Positions 12,501-25,400 of a stretch of 64,000 bases of DNA are shown here, piece by piece (within the stretch, counting starts at the first letter, position 1; each line of letters starts with the position of its first letter). Below the pieces are notes generated by a model, which was not told where the DNA came from, searched no databases, and saw only the letters and a list, made by a program, of their open reading frames with translations. Made by a program: the position numbers and the translations under genes. This DNA comes from Polydactylus sextarius (Eukaryota > Chordata > Actinopteri > Polynemidae): positions 13,701,501 to 13,765,500 of the forward strand of contig CM028919.1 of NCBI GenBank assembly GCA_016801845.1, read 5' to 3'.

Positions 12501-15500
12501 CTTGTTAAGGTAAGTGGCGCACCCCTGGGATATTTGCTGAGAAATTATACTCACTGATCAGATTCTGCAGGCTGTGTTTGGGGAGCTGACTGCGCTAGCC
12601 TCGGGTTGCTGGTGAGCACTAACCCCTTGCTGCATTCCCCTAATTGTGAGTGACAGTCAATATTGTGGAAGACCGTCTAGCACAAGCCCACGATAGGATT
12701 TGCATTGGATTTTGAAAATTGTCAAAGTGGACCGCGAGGCATCAGGAGGGAAGTGGATCCGACATTGCCAATTAATGTCAAAGGGAGGAGTGTAGTGAGG
12801 CGGGTGCGAGAATTTGAATAATCTTCTTACAGGAGTCTAAATGTCGAAAAACAATGATTTGAACTTAGTCTGACCCTCTCAATGAAGAGTTCAGAGGTCA
12901 GGATGAGGTATACAAGGTTTGACCACCCATGTAGCACCAAAAAGGGGGAAGTTGGGTTATTTTAGCCGACAAGGTAAATATATTATCAAAGATTATTGTA
13001 AGACATTTTAGGATAGAAATAGAGAAGACTTGCAATAATATTTCCTGAACTAAATGGAAACATAGAGGTTGAGGACACACTGTATGAATCTTTGACTTCT
13101 CGCAAGATCACCCCACAAAATATCCCTCATTTGTATTTTTAAAAAATAACACACACATACAATATATTAGAGTGTTTTCCATTAGAGTGTGGGAGAAGAA
13201 ATAGTACTTGATCAGCTTGTGAAGATAGCAGGCCCACGAATGCAGCTCTTTATGGTAAATAATCAAAGGGCTGACAGCTAAATATGAGCTAGTGTGGTGG
13301 GTGAGAAAGCAAAAATTTTAGTGATGAATAGCAGAAATTAAGCTAAGTGCTATAGTTTTATGGTTTGTTGTTCTCACCCAGAATGTTTCACTACTGTAAA
13401 AGAGCCAACTTGCACAATTCAACAACCCCCCCCACCCCTCTCACCACATCAAACACCTCCCTTCACCTCCCCAAACTTCCTCAGCCTGCATCTCGAGAAT
13501 ATATCTACCTCAATTACCACAGAAGAGTAATTAGCCAAAAACAGTGTGTGTTTGTGTCTGTGTGTGTGTGTGCGTGCGTGTGTGTATCCGCGTTCGGGGA
13601 GGTATTCATGCAGCATGAACAGATTAATTAGGACATTTAACTTCATTTCTAATACAACAAAATTAATCCCATAAAATATGAAGGATCTCGGAGGAGGTGC
13701 CTGTCAGCATCTGACGCCTCTCCCCTGTTTGCCATAATCTATTAAAACCTTGCTTTTATCTCACCTCTCCCCTGTCATACTTTATGGATTTTTTCATAAA
13801 TACGGCCCATACTTCATAAATGTCTCAATTTTCTAGTCTATTAACATTACTTCAAAAGTGCTTGATAAAAGAGGAGGGCATGCGTGAAATAATGCACCAA
13901 TAATACAAAACGCTGGAGGCTAGAACAGTAGGGGCGGCTCTCTAGCGTGCACACTCAGACAATGCAAGGGATGTTATCAACTTTAATAAAAGAACAAATG
14001 ATCACTTCCAACCAAGGAGGAGGGGAGATGAGGCTCGGAGGAAGAGGTGGGGCCCGTTGTTGAGTAATTGAGCCGATGAAAAATGAAGTCTTGAAGGCTT
14101 CAGTGGTTTGAGCAGTCTTGAGTTTGAAGGCTACTCAAAACTGTGGTGTTCTTCAGCACGTGTAGTTACTTGCTCGTAGCTGTGGTGGAGGATGTTAACA
14201 CAGATTTGTTTTCTCTTTTCATTTCACTGAAGGCAAAAGCATGAATGCTTGAATTGTGTGCAATGAGTTGAACCTTTTGTCTGGAGACAGAAGGGTTTTT
14301 GACTGACAGGCAAGCTTCACCTCAGAGTCTTTCCCCAGCGAGCATTTGAAGGCTTTACTCATCCCCTACCCAAACACCGGGGTCAACTGTCTTCACTTGA
14401 ACCAGACAAACACGAAACGCACTGATCAAATCCAGGAAGACCTTACAATAATGGCATGTCGACCGGATGCCCCAAGGCCACGTCTTACAAAGACACGCAT
14501 GTACACCTGTGGTCTCTTTGTGATGACACTCATGAGTGAGTCACAGGTGACACACTGTAACACACTCATGACTGACAGAACCAAGTATTTGGCACTCAAA
14601 ACACATTACCAAACATGCAAATATATAATGATGTATGCAAAAATAAACAAAGCAGGCGACTGGGTGCACTGATTATCTCACACCACCACTAGTCACACCT
14701 AAACATGTGTTGACAAATGTGTGTTTGAGCGCAGGCCTACACATGACGTGTATGCATAATCTTTAGGACAGTGTTATCTGCCAAAGTAGGAGTGGAACGT
14801 CCTTGCCCCTCCTGTAATTCAACTCTACAACCTAAGATGTATGTTTGCACTGACACATGGTCATAGCTCATGACAGTGTCGGAGCTATTGGAACGGAGCT
14901 GGGCACTTTTGCCTCATGTATGTGAGAGGTCAAAGCAGACCACCTTTTTAATGTGATGAGGGGGGCAGTTTTATGGGAAGTGGTAGATGGCAGCAGAGGT
15001 AATTATGTTACTTCCAACCCAATCCCACGCGCCCCGATTCCCCCCTCTCACTCTCTCTCTTTCTCTCTCTCTCTCGCCGTGACCACATAGAGGCTGACCT
15101 GCCATGGCAGTAGTCATTTTCAGGAGTCAGTGCGTTCTTTGTTACATTATCCTGCTCTGCTGCTGCTGCTGCACCACGTGGGCACAGGCTGGTATCAGCT
15201 TGTACCAGACGAGGACAGGGGAAGGACTGGATCTGTCAGAGTGCATCGGCTCTCAGGCAGTCGCCTACGCCAGCGCTGAGCCTCTGCCCCAGCCCCTGCC
15301 ACACTCCCACTCATTAATGGGCCTGGCCCTGACAACTGATCCTAATTGCCTTTGAACAGCTCTTCATGTATTATTGGTGCCTGACTGCCTTTGTTCATGT
15401 CAACAAGGTTTTGGAAGCACAGACAGGATCAGCATAGCCACAGCCATCGTCCCACTTCATCACGTATACAATCACAAAATGTACACACAGACAAAATGAT

Positions 15501-16380
15501 AGGGAGGTGTACATATACACAAAATCACACATAGCACCTGTCCTTTTTTTTGTGTGTGTGTGCGAGAGAGAGAGGGAGGGAGATTTAAACAGAGTACTTG
15601 GATGCTTTTGTTTTTTGTTTTTTTTTTTAGAAAAAGAAATCAGGAGCTGAACACTGTTTGGAAAGTTTGTCCTGCCACAGTTGCAGAAGTTCCTACAAAT
15701 TTGTTGCACTTGCAGGTTGTTTCTCTTTCACCTTCTGACAAGTTCATCCAAAACCAGCTCCATGAGGTTCAAGTCTGCAGACTGTGCAGGTCTTCCATCA
15801 TTTGAAGCCACTGTCTAGTTCTAATCTTCTAACGTTTTGGGGTTATCATCTTGTAGGATGAATCCCTGACCTCTGACCAACCAGTCTGTCTTCCTTTGCG
15901 ACTTGCCTTTTTCTCACTGTTCTGACAGTAACATACTGTGCTACAACTTGTAGTACAGTATTGTCCTGATAATGCATCGGGGGTGTAGTAACACAGTTTA
16001 TTCCAACACTGACTTTGTACAGATAGGTGTTGAAAGTAATCAGCAGAATTTGAGGTGTTCATTTTCAAGGCTTCCTTTGGGTGTTTAATCATCCTTAAAC
16101 ACCCGAAGGCTCATGAGACACAGGTATTTGTTATTTGTGGTGAATGGTCAGTATCCTGACTGTACAACAGTCATTTGCATCTGCAGATTTACAAATCCCT
16201 CTCATGCGTTCTGTAAAAAGTATCATTTATATAATTGTTTTGTGACTCTGTGGAAAGAATAAACACAAGCGTTTAATGAAATCTAGATGAATATAATTAA
16301 TAATGATGTATGAATATGATCTTATTTGATAAATGGCAGACACTGCTTTTTAATTTAAGAGATGAACATACTGGCGTGTT

Positions 16381-16464
<84 letters not shown>

Positions 16465-19400
16465 CGTGTGCGTGCGTGTGTGTGTGTGCTTGTTTGCTTC
16501 TCACTTTGTCACTGCTGATAAGTAGTGGAGGGGTGAACGGTTCAGAGACATCAAGAAGGCATCTGAAAAGCGTCATGTAAAGATCCCACCACCGCAGATA
16601 TCTGCCAAGACACTCGCGCTATTACAATTGCAATCACAAACACTCAGTCAAAACACATCAATTATTTGTAGTCCCATGTGTGAATTATTACCCCATATCC
16701 AACTATTTACTTCCCATTTCACCCTTCTATTTGAATTCTGTAAAAAGAGAGGTGGGTTGGCTTGGCTTTTTATTTGCAGAATGAAATAACTGAATACCAA
16801 ATGCATAGATAAAAAGCATAGCAGCATGTTCTGTCCACTCCCATCACTGTCTGCGAGAGGAGAGACGTATGACCATCCCATTACTATGGTAACTAGCCAC
16901 TATATTCAGAGCTGCCCGGGTGTGTTTCTTCCCCCTGCAGTGACGAGAGGGCATAGCTGACAGGGCCTACACACACTTATATACAGACAGACACACACAC
17001 ACACGTAAAAACACACAGATAGGGAGGGTCTGGAAGATGCTGCTTGTGAAATATGCACGTGTGGCAAATGCAGACAGAAAAATACAGGGGCTGGCGTTCA
17101 CACATCCTATTGTGGTGACACACAGAAACTAATGTGTAACAGCTGGAGATAATGTAACCCTTTTTTTTATCTTAGCAACATTTCCCTACAATTCTTTGAT
17201 CCAAGACACACAAACACGAAGGGGAATCTAGCACAAAAAGGTTTTAATTAAACCCAGTGAAATAGACACACTAATTTTTTTTTTATTTTATTCTGATGTA
17301 TAACTATCAGCCAAACAGAAGTAAATGCAATTGTCTCACAATATTATTTATTATTTATTAATAGAATATTATGTTTGAATAAAATAGATGTAATAACAAA
17401 GAAAATATATGAGTGATATGTTACCAACAAATACATAACACTAATTGTCAGAAACTGAGGCTGAGACGTCACGGTAACGGCTTGTTACTGCAGCAGATTT
17501 ACTTTCAGACTGTTCTGTGTAACACTGTGCACTCTGCACACGTGGTATTTTAGGAAACTGCTATTATAGATGATTTTAATAATTACGATGCTCTCCTATT
17601 TTTAGTTTCGCACATTAAAATGTGGCAGTCGGTGTCTCTGGACAGAAGTGATTATTACATCTGCATGCAACAGCGTGCTAACGTTAGCTTTTTTATCTTC
17701 ATTTATTAAGGAGATTTTTTCCCCCCTCTGTAGCAGGATTAAAGATGACTCAGAAAAGAGTTAGCGTTTACATTCCATTTACTTTTGGCCACTCGCTTCA
17801 TCATAAATTTCACATGCAGCAATTCCTCTGAGTAGTAACTTCTAACCTGGGTCATTCATTTTTCAAATGCCATTGTCATCAAAGCGCGCTTTACTGACGT
17901 AAAAACTGCTGCAGATGAATAATATACAGCCTCCTGTTTTTTTCTGTGGACATATCAGCATGTTCACTTTTAATATATATTTATTATTGATATTATAGAT
18001 TTATTATGTGAGGGAATGTCAGGCCCTGTGAGTCTATGTAATGTAATGAAGTTGAGATGTTCATGGGAAGAGTTCATCCAATAAAATATAGAGTACACAA
18101 TATTTTCCACATGTCAAAATTTATTGAGTTGAATTTGATGCATTGACAAAAAATGTTAATATTTGCTGTATTTTTCATTTGGGATTTTGTACAATTGCTC
18201 CATATTGTATTTTATCACTTTGCTCTTGTGAGGATTTTATTACCTCTGGTTTATATTTACAATAAAATACAACTTTTGATAATTCCAAAGTAAATATAAA
18301 CAAGTATTTCCAAATGGGTAATTTTTCTTTTTTTTGAAATTTTAAGTGTTTTTTTTTTTTTTTTTTTTTTTTACTAGTAGTCTGTTTTTTTGACATTTTA
18401 TTTCAGGTACATTTTATTGATAAAAATAAATACTGAACAACTCGTGTAGATGTTGTAATGAAATCCTCAAACACTTTGTTATACAGTTTTTATCATTTAT
18501 TTTTACACTTTCGACCATATTTCTGTATTTCAGTGATGGAATTTTTATGCAAGCATTTTGACTTTGACAAAAAAAAAGGGTGAAAAAACAAAATCCAAGG
18601 AGACTTCGCTGCTGTCTAGCCATCCTGTCCATGAATTGAATGGACCCCAGGTGCCCTTTTAATGCAGCCATACTGCCATCTGTTGTGATGAGCAGGAACT
18701 ACATGTCTTTTTTTGCTTTCCTCTGCATTTTCTGCACTGTCTTGTTCATTCTGTCTTTCAGTATTTGTTTGTCTGTTATTCATATTTTATTTGTGAATAC
18801 TGAACTACATGTTGTGTCTATAGCCAGTAAAGCAGCATGGTAGTGATGAAAGAGTGTCTGTGGATCAGCCTGTGCAACCACAAGTTTTGGACGTTGATGT
18901 CGAGTGTGCCTCTGTCTGGAGCAGCAAGTTGATGTTGCTGGGTCACGGGTTGATTTCCTTTCAGACATTCACAGTGTCTTATCCGGAGTAGGCATTTTAC
19001 ACTGTCATCCTATCCTTCATATCACAAAGAGGCTTACTTAACTTCACAACAACTGACAGTTACAGTATAACGGTTGTGCCGTGGCACTTTGTGTTGACAT
19101 AATACTTTTGTGCCCAGGTTAACATAGTGCTTCTATTACCAGCTGGAGTAAGAGATGTAGTCTCAAAAAGAAAAGAAAAATATGAAAAGACAGAAGAGAT
19201 GAGATGGTCACAGCTGGGAAGAGAGGAAGAACGGGGGTTGAGTGTTGCAGTTTCAGCATCATTCAATCAGACAACATGCCCCTCAGCTGAAATGGCGAGA
19301 CCCTCCCCGATTCTCTCGAATTAGGGAGATTAGCGAGAAAGCGCATAATGCAGGATGATGGAATTTGTCATAATTTGCATTGTCCTGGAAAGATTCGGTT

Positions 19401-22400
19401 TGATAGAGCGATGCATGGAGGGGCTTGTCATGTCCCACGGGCAGGTCATAGAGGAAGCTTGGCAGAAATGATTTTTGCGATATGTGCATCAGTCGTAAAA
19501 GCCTCACAACCGATTTGTCAAAAAAATGTGAGGCCGGGACAGTTGTAGGCAGAAGGGCATTTTGCCTAACACGACGAAAGACCATGCCCCTCCATCACTC
19601 TTGATCTGCAGTCCAGCTCTGGTGTGGCACAGTGCTCCACCGTAGCAGCCGATTCTATTACATCAGCTTTCAGTGTTTGTTATTGTTTATTTGATACTAC
19701 GTCTTCATTTTGACAAGAGCTAATTCACACAAGAACAAAACAACAACCATACTAAATTTGATCAAAACTATTTTTATCATGCAAACATTTTTTTCTTCAT
19801 GATCATGGAAAGATATTTATTTATTCGTTTTTTTATGCCTGTTGGCGTTCAGATGTGTCCCTGAGCATCCAGCAGTCAGGCTCCTCTGACCTTGCTTATA
19901 AAACTGAATGGCAGCTCCAGACCAGCATAAAGTTGACCAGAGCTGACATGACAGTGTTATCTTCCACACGGTTCAGTGTCTATGGAATGGGCATGTTGAG
20001 GGCAGACGTGGAGGCACAATAGAAAAATACACATAAGCTTACAGAAGGTGGGGGTTGGGGAAAGGCCAGTGTCCCTGGCTCAGACTGACCACACTTTGCC
20101 TCAACAATGCCTCATTATAGTTATGTAATTTTGAGTATTCTAAATTTGTCAGTATAATCACCATGTGTTTTGAACATATGTTTATGGTTTGTTTTCTGAA
20201 TAAATGTACAGTTTTGGACCTGAGAGAATGTGTTCAGGAAACGCCTCACACTTGCCTTTCTTTGTACGCTTCATACAGCTATTTATGTTGCTGTTTAAGT
20301 AACACTGATTTTGTATGACAGTTGAGCATAAAGGGGTTAGGCTCAAACTGGAGCACAAACAGGAAGGGGAAAAATAGAGATAGCAGAAAAAAAAGAGGAG
20401 GGAATAAAAAAGGCAAATATGTCCCTCCCCCTTCCCACGAAGCCTTAAATGAGAAGCCTAACACCGGGAGAGATTCTGTAGAGGGGAGAGAGGTTGTGGT
20501 TCTCCTGAAAGGTTTGTATTTGTAGAAATGAGGTGTCAGAAGAGGCAGGATTTCCTCAGGGCGCAGCACAACGTGAGCCCATCTCTTATCATTTCCCACT
20601 CCGAGACGTGATCTGCTTTGAATGCACTAATGCTGAAAGAGCCCCACAGACTTGAAGCCAGTTCAAGATGAAATCACAGCACACATCCCTGACAAACTGC
20701 CATCCAGCACACAAGGATTAAACATCGTCACTGCACATCAAATCCCCAACAAAACGCTGAAATAATATATGCACTTAAATACATTCAACGAAACTTCAAC
20801 CTCAACCTTTGTTTTTTTTTTTGTTTTTTTTGATTCACACATTTTGAACTATCTTGAGCTATTTTCCAACCTTAAAATATTTAGGAAAAGAATAAAAGAG
20901 AAGAAATAGGAGTCAAGTTAGAAATTTTTAGAATTTGTCACATGTATTAATAATCTTCCATAAGAGATTCAAAGTTAAAGAACTGTGTCCCTTTTAAATA
21001 TAGTTTATATATTAAGGTTTAGATAAAGGTTTAGATAAAACACATAAAAGTGGTGTCTTAGGTTTTAATGTGTGTAGTGACGTGTGTATACACACACACA
21101 CACACACACACACATCATGAGTTTCAAATTTTTTGTTTATATTCACTAGAAACTACAACTACAATTTGCAAAAATTATCTTTAAAAAGGTTTTAGCCATC
21201 AGTTTGAAAACAGTATCCAGGTGTTCTGAAATACATTCACTTAAAATATCAGCCACTTGAAAAATTAATACTGATATTTTAAGATCAGGGTTGAAAAAAA
21301 TTAAATGCATGACACTGTCTGAAAAGACTCTTTGGAACCTGTTTTGTCTTAAAGTTTTTATGCAACAATTTCAAATCCTATGTTTATGTCCGAAAAGGAA
21401 AAGGGAAAAAATCAAAATATGCTGTCTTGTCTGTTATTTAGTCAGAAAGAATTTAATAGTGTTAACCTATAGAGTCGTTAATTACATACTTTAAATGGAG
21501 TCACAGTAAATGAGTGCATTCTCAGAACAACTGGATATGGTTTTCAAACTGAAGGGTTAGGCTGCATTGCACTGATTGTCTATATGCCTATAATGTTTGT
21601 GTCAGTTCAGACTCAAACCTAAAAACGGACTTGAACCAAGTCCAATGTGCACCAACTTCAACCCAAATAAAGTTCATGGAAAGAAAACAATTTTATAAAA
21701 CAATATTAAATATAAAGATTAGATAAGTTAGAAAGAATCTTAATTATTAGCTCTTAAAAGAAAGACACAGTCTGTATAATATTACAAGTAACAAGTTGGT
21801 GTGTTGTGTGTGTTTTTGGTGTGTGTCTTGTAGTCTCATCTATGTCTATGAAATGACATATAACAAATATTAATTACACTTTGCCCGTAATTATCCTCCA
21901 TGTAGCTGATATTGTGCAGCCATTACCCCCTTAGCTTGGTTACATGTGTCCTTTCTTAAGGGAAAAGTTACACCATATTAATCTAACCTATTTTACACAT
22001 TTTGTATTATCATTTTCCTGGTTAAATTATGCATGAGGTCTCAATGGGGAGAAATGTGACCATTAGCATATCTGATAGGACTGGTGAAGCAGTTTTCCAC
22101 CTCTCCCTGTCCTTGGAACCAGGCAGAAAAACCTGACTGTTCGTCAATACCAGGTCATTTTATCCAGGCTCAGCCCAGTTCATCTGTACCATTCCACAGT
22201 TCTGCTAATGACACTTGGAGACGTCCTCAACACGATGAGGGCCCAGAGGGCTCCAACACCAATGTGAATATAGTCTAGCACTGTCTGGTCATCTCTGGGA
22301 GCTCTTTGACAAAAACCTGCAATTAGAAACACCTCAGACACACCAGCCTGAAATGAGACACCGTTAAGGGCTGGAAGCGGACACTCACAGGCGCTTCCTG

Positions 22401-25400
22401 AGTACATTTACATACATGTTACTGTCTGCACCTCACAGAGATGGAGAGAGAATGTCTTTGAGGTTGGTGACCTTTTGGCATGTCATTGGGTTTATTGGAA
22501 AAATGATGGTATTTTAGTCGTGAAATAGAGGCTGATGGAGCACAAAGCCGAAACACAGCTTGGCTAATATAAAAATGGAAAGCATGTGTTGTGATCTAAT
22601 TGGAACCTTATTTGTCTGAGAGACTGTTAAAAATTATTTTGAAGTTTCTGTCCAAGTTGATTTTTATTATGGACTGCGTGAAACCTCAGTATTACTGTTT
22701 ATTATGTCTCGATTGTGGTGCATATCTTGGAGAATTTTGTAGGGTGAGATATTGTGGTTATAATTACACGTTTTATTCTGAAAAATGAAACATGAAATCT
22801 GTCAGAAAAAGACAATAACGAACAAATTTACTCATTTACAATCACGTTGAAAGTGTAACTGAAATATTGATACAGAGAAACAGCTTTGATAACTATCATG
22901 ATCACTCACCAACTGTATTTTTTCTTAAAAACATATCTAAAAAAATCAGACACAGTTTCACCCTCACTGTCAGTTTTTAAAAAGAGACTGATCTGACGAT
23001 CTTTTGACTAATGGTGGCGCATATCAAATATTATTAAGAAACAAAAGAATGGAAAGAAACCAACATGAACATGTAGTATTGTGAACATTGTACAACAGCA
23101 CATCTTTCCCTTTTCTCTGTGGGCCATTTAAACTGCTAAGGCTAGCATTTGAAAAATACTTACCTTGTTATAGAAAGTTTAATGTCATATGCAATTGTTT
23201 GACCCTTATGAATATTAAAGGATCCCATCTCTGCCCTATTAAAAATGCATGTGGCATTGTGGTTGTTGATCACGTTTAGAACGCCCATGCAAATTGGACT
23301 GTCTTCCCTGTCAAGGCCTAAGATGAATAATGTAGTTGTGTTGTATATTCAGGGACACACCATTGACAGTCAATTAACAAGTTTGATTGGTGTGTGAACT
23401 CATTCTTTTGAACTGTTAATTTTATGTAAATAGTATTCTCTCTTCGTTCTCTACTGTCGCTCCCCCAACCAGGTTCACTACAGAAAGATGTACCCCCACC
23501 ACTTCAAACCCCCAAATCCCCAATTCCACCTCCCACTAAGAGTAACCAGAGTGGGATCCTTAATAATTGATCATCACACACCTGCTTCGTAGAAGCTATG
23601 GGAGTCTGTCTTTAACAGTCAAGGGGCCCCACGCTAGTCCCTTTTGATATTCAAATTGGCAAATGGTTAGCTGGCCTCTATGAATTCAAGAAGGAGCAAG
23701 CTCTTTTCATGGGGACAAGCTTGTTAAAAGATTCTGGCCAACCGTTCAACCTGATGGAGCCTTTCTTTGTTGAAGTGGATATGATGGCATTTGATAGCTC
23801 ATAAATGGAATGCCAATGACAATTTGTTGTTGATGTGTGAGAATCTGGCTTTCATGTAAGGCAGACATAGTAACGCGGGGCAGATCATGCTTGCAGGTAA
23901 ATGATCTGACGATCGACCTACGTGGTTGAAAGTAGCAAGAGCCTTATCTCCTCCTTTTCTTCCTCCTCACTCACTTGTACCCCCTTTCTCATCTTTACTC
24001 CATCTCTTGTCTCCCGCAATGTCCCAGTAATTTGGAGCAGCAGACATGGAAGCTGAAGATTTATCACAGTTGACAAGTAAACCCAGGAGCTCCAGATCAT
24101 GGCAAACCCATCTGATTATGGAAATAGCCACAGCCATTTCTACCCTCTAGCTAAACCGTTGCATTGCTAGGATCTTGTTCTGCCACTGTCCCATCAAAGA
24201 TAGATTTAATAGTTGTTATGTAGTCATTTTCTCATTTTGAGCTGTGCTGTGTTCTGGTAGCATCTCTGTGGTCTTTCAACAATGAGTTTGTTTGAACTAA
24301 GTGGAGTTTAGGGATGCTTAAGTAAATGTGTAACTGAATACCTCTGGTCCACTTTAACCAGGTAATCTCAATGTGAAAGACAATACCACTTGCTGTGGTT
24401 TTGTTAATCAGTAAAGTATCTTGTCTCCAATTGATTCAGTCATCCTTGATCCTGGACATCTGCATTGGCTCCAGGGTCCCTGCATGGGCCTGCAATTATC
24501 AACATGTCACCAGCATCTATTTGCATTGACCGGCAGCTAATGTCCACTACTAATGTCATCCAACTTCAAACACTGGTGAGCTACAGGGTCTCTAAAGACC
24601 TGACCTCCTTAATGCCACCCCTCATCCCTACTCGTCTCTCTGCATTAAACAGATAGATTTTTCTCAGGTTTCATTATACAAAAGGCTTGAGGTATTTAAC
24701 AGAGAATTGAGCTTATTATCACATGGTTAATTATACTCATAAATAACATTGGTGCCACAGAGGTATGCTGACAGGCGTCTGGCAGAATACCTGTTCCTTG
24801 TTTAACTGTGAAATGAAAATTGTTGGTGATAAGATGCTGAAAAGTGGGAGAGGTGGAACTTGTTAATTAATGCACTGTTACTCAAATATATGCTTATAAT
24901 TAATGTTAATTTGATTATAGCACCTAACTGATGAAGATAGTACTTTCTTTTATAATAAAACTCATTTAGAAGTTGACTAGTTTTCTATTTGACTCAACTC
25001 AGTGCTGAAGTTTATAATTGCCTAATTAAAATTAAATTCTTATTTTTTTTACCCTATTAGTTAATCATCCCAGTAGATTTAGCTGTTTATTTGCCCTACA
25101 AGGTTATTATTGTTTATTATTCTGTACAAGAGCCAAGAGTTTCATGATCATTCTTTGATTTAATATCTATAAATATGTGTGAATGCTACTAAATTCACTT
25201 GAAGTTTTTGAGTGAGATTCTGTTCTTTCGATTTAAAGGGCACATTTTCCTTTGCTAATAAGTTTGTATTCCCTGTGTGCAGCTCTTTAAAATGGTGTAA
25301 TTGAGTGTCAAGCAATAGATTAACTTAATAAAGAGATTTATGGCTTTACTTTGTTGAAACTGCAGTCCATTTTTGTTTTCAACCACTCTGGTGGTGTAGT

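Noticed and set aside
15829..16092. 87-codon minus-strand open frame
   Set aside because: Out-of-frame reading of the decayed Tc1-like element, not a gene.
16310..16580. Open frames of repeated Cys-Val or His-Thr on both strands
   Set aside because: Direct translation of a TG/CA microsatellite.
21014..21038. Short tandem duplication (AAGGTTTAGATA twice)
   Set aside because: Two copies only. A trivial replication slip rather than a functional repeat.
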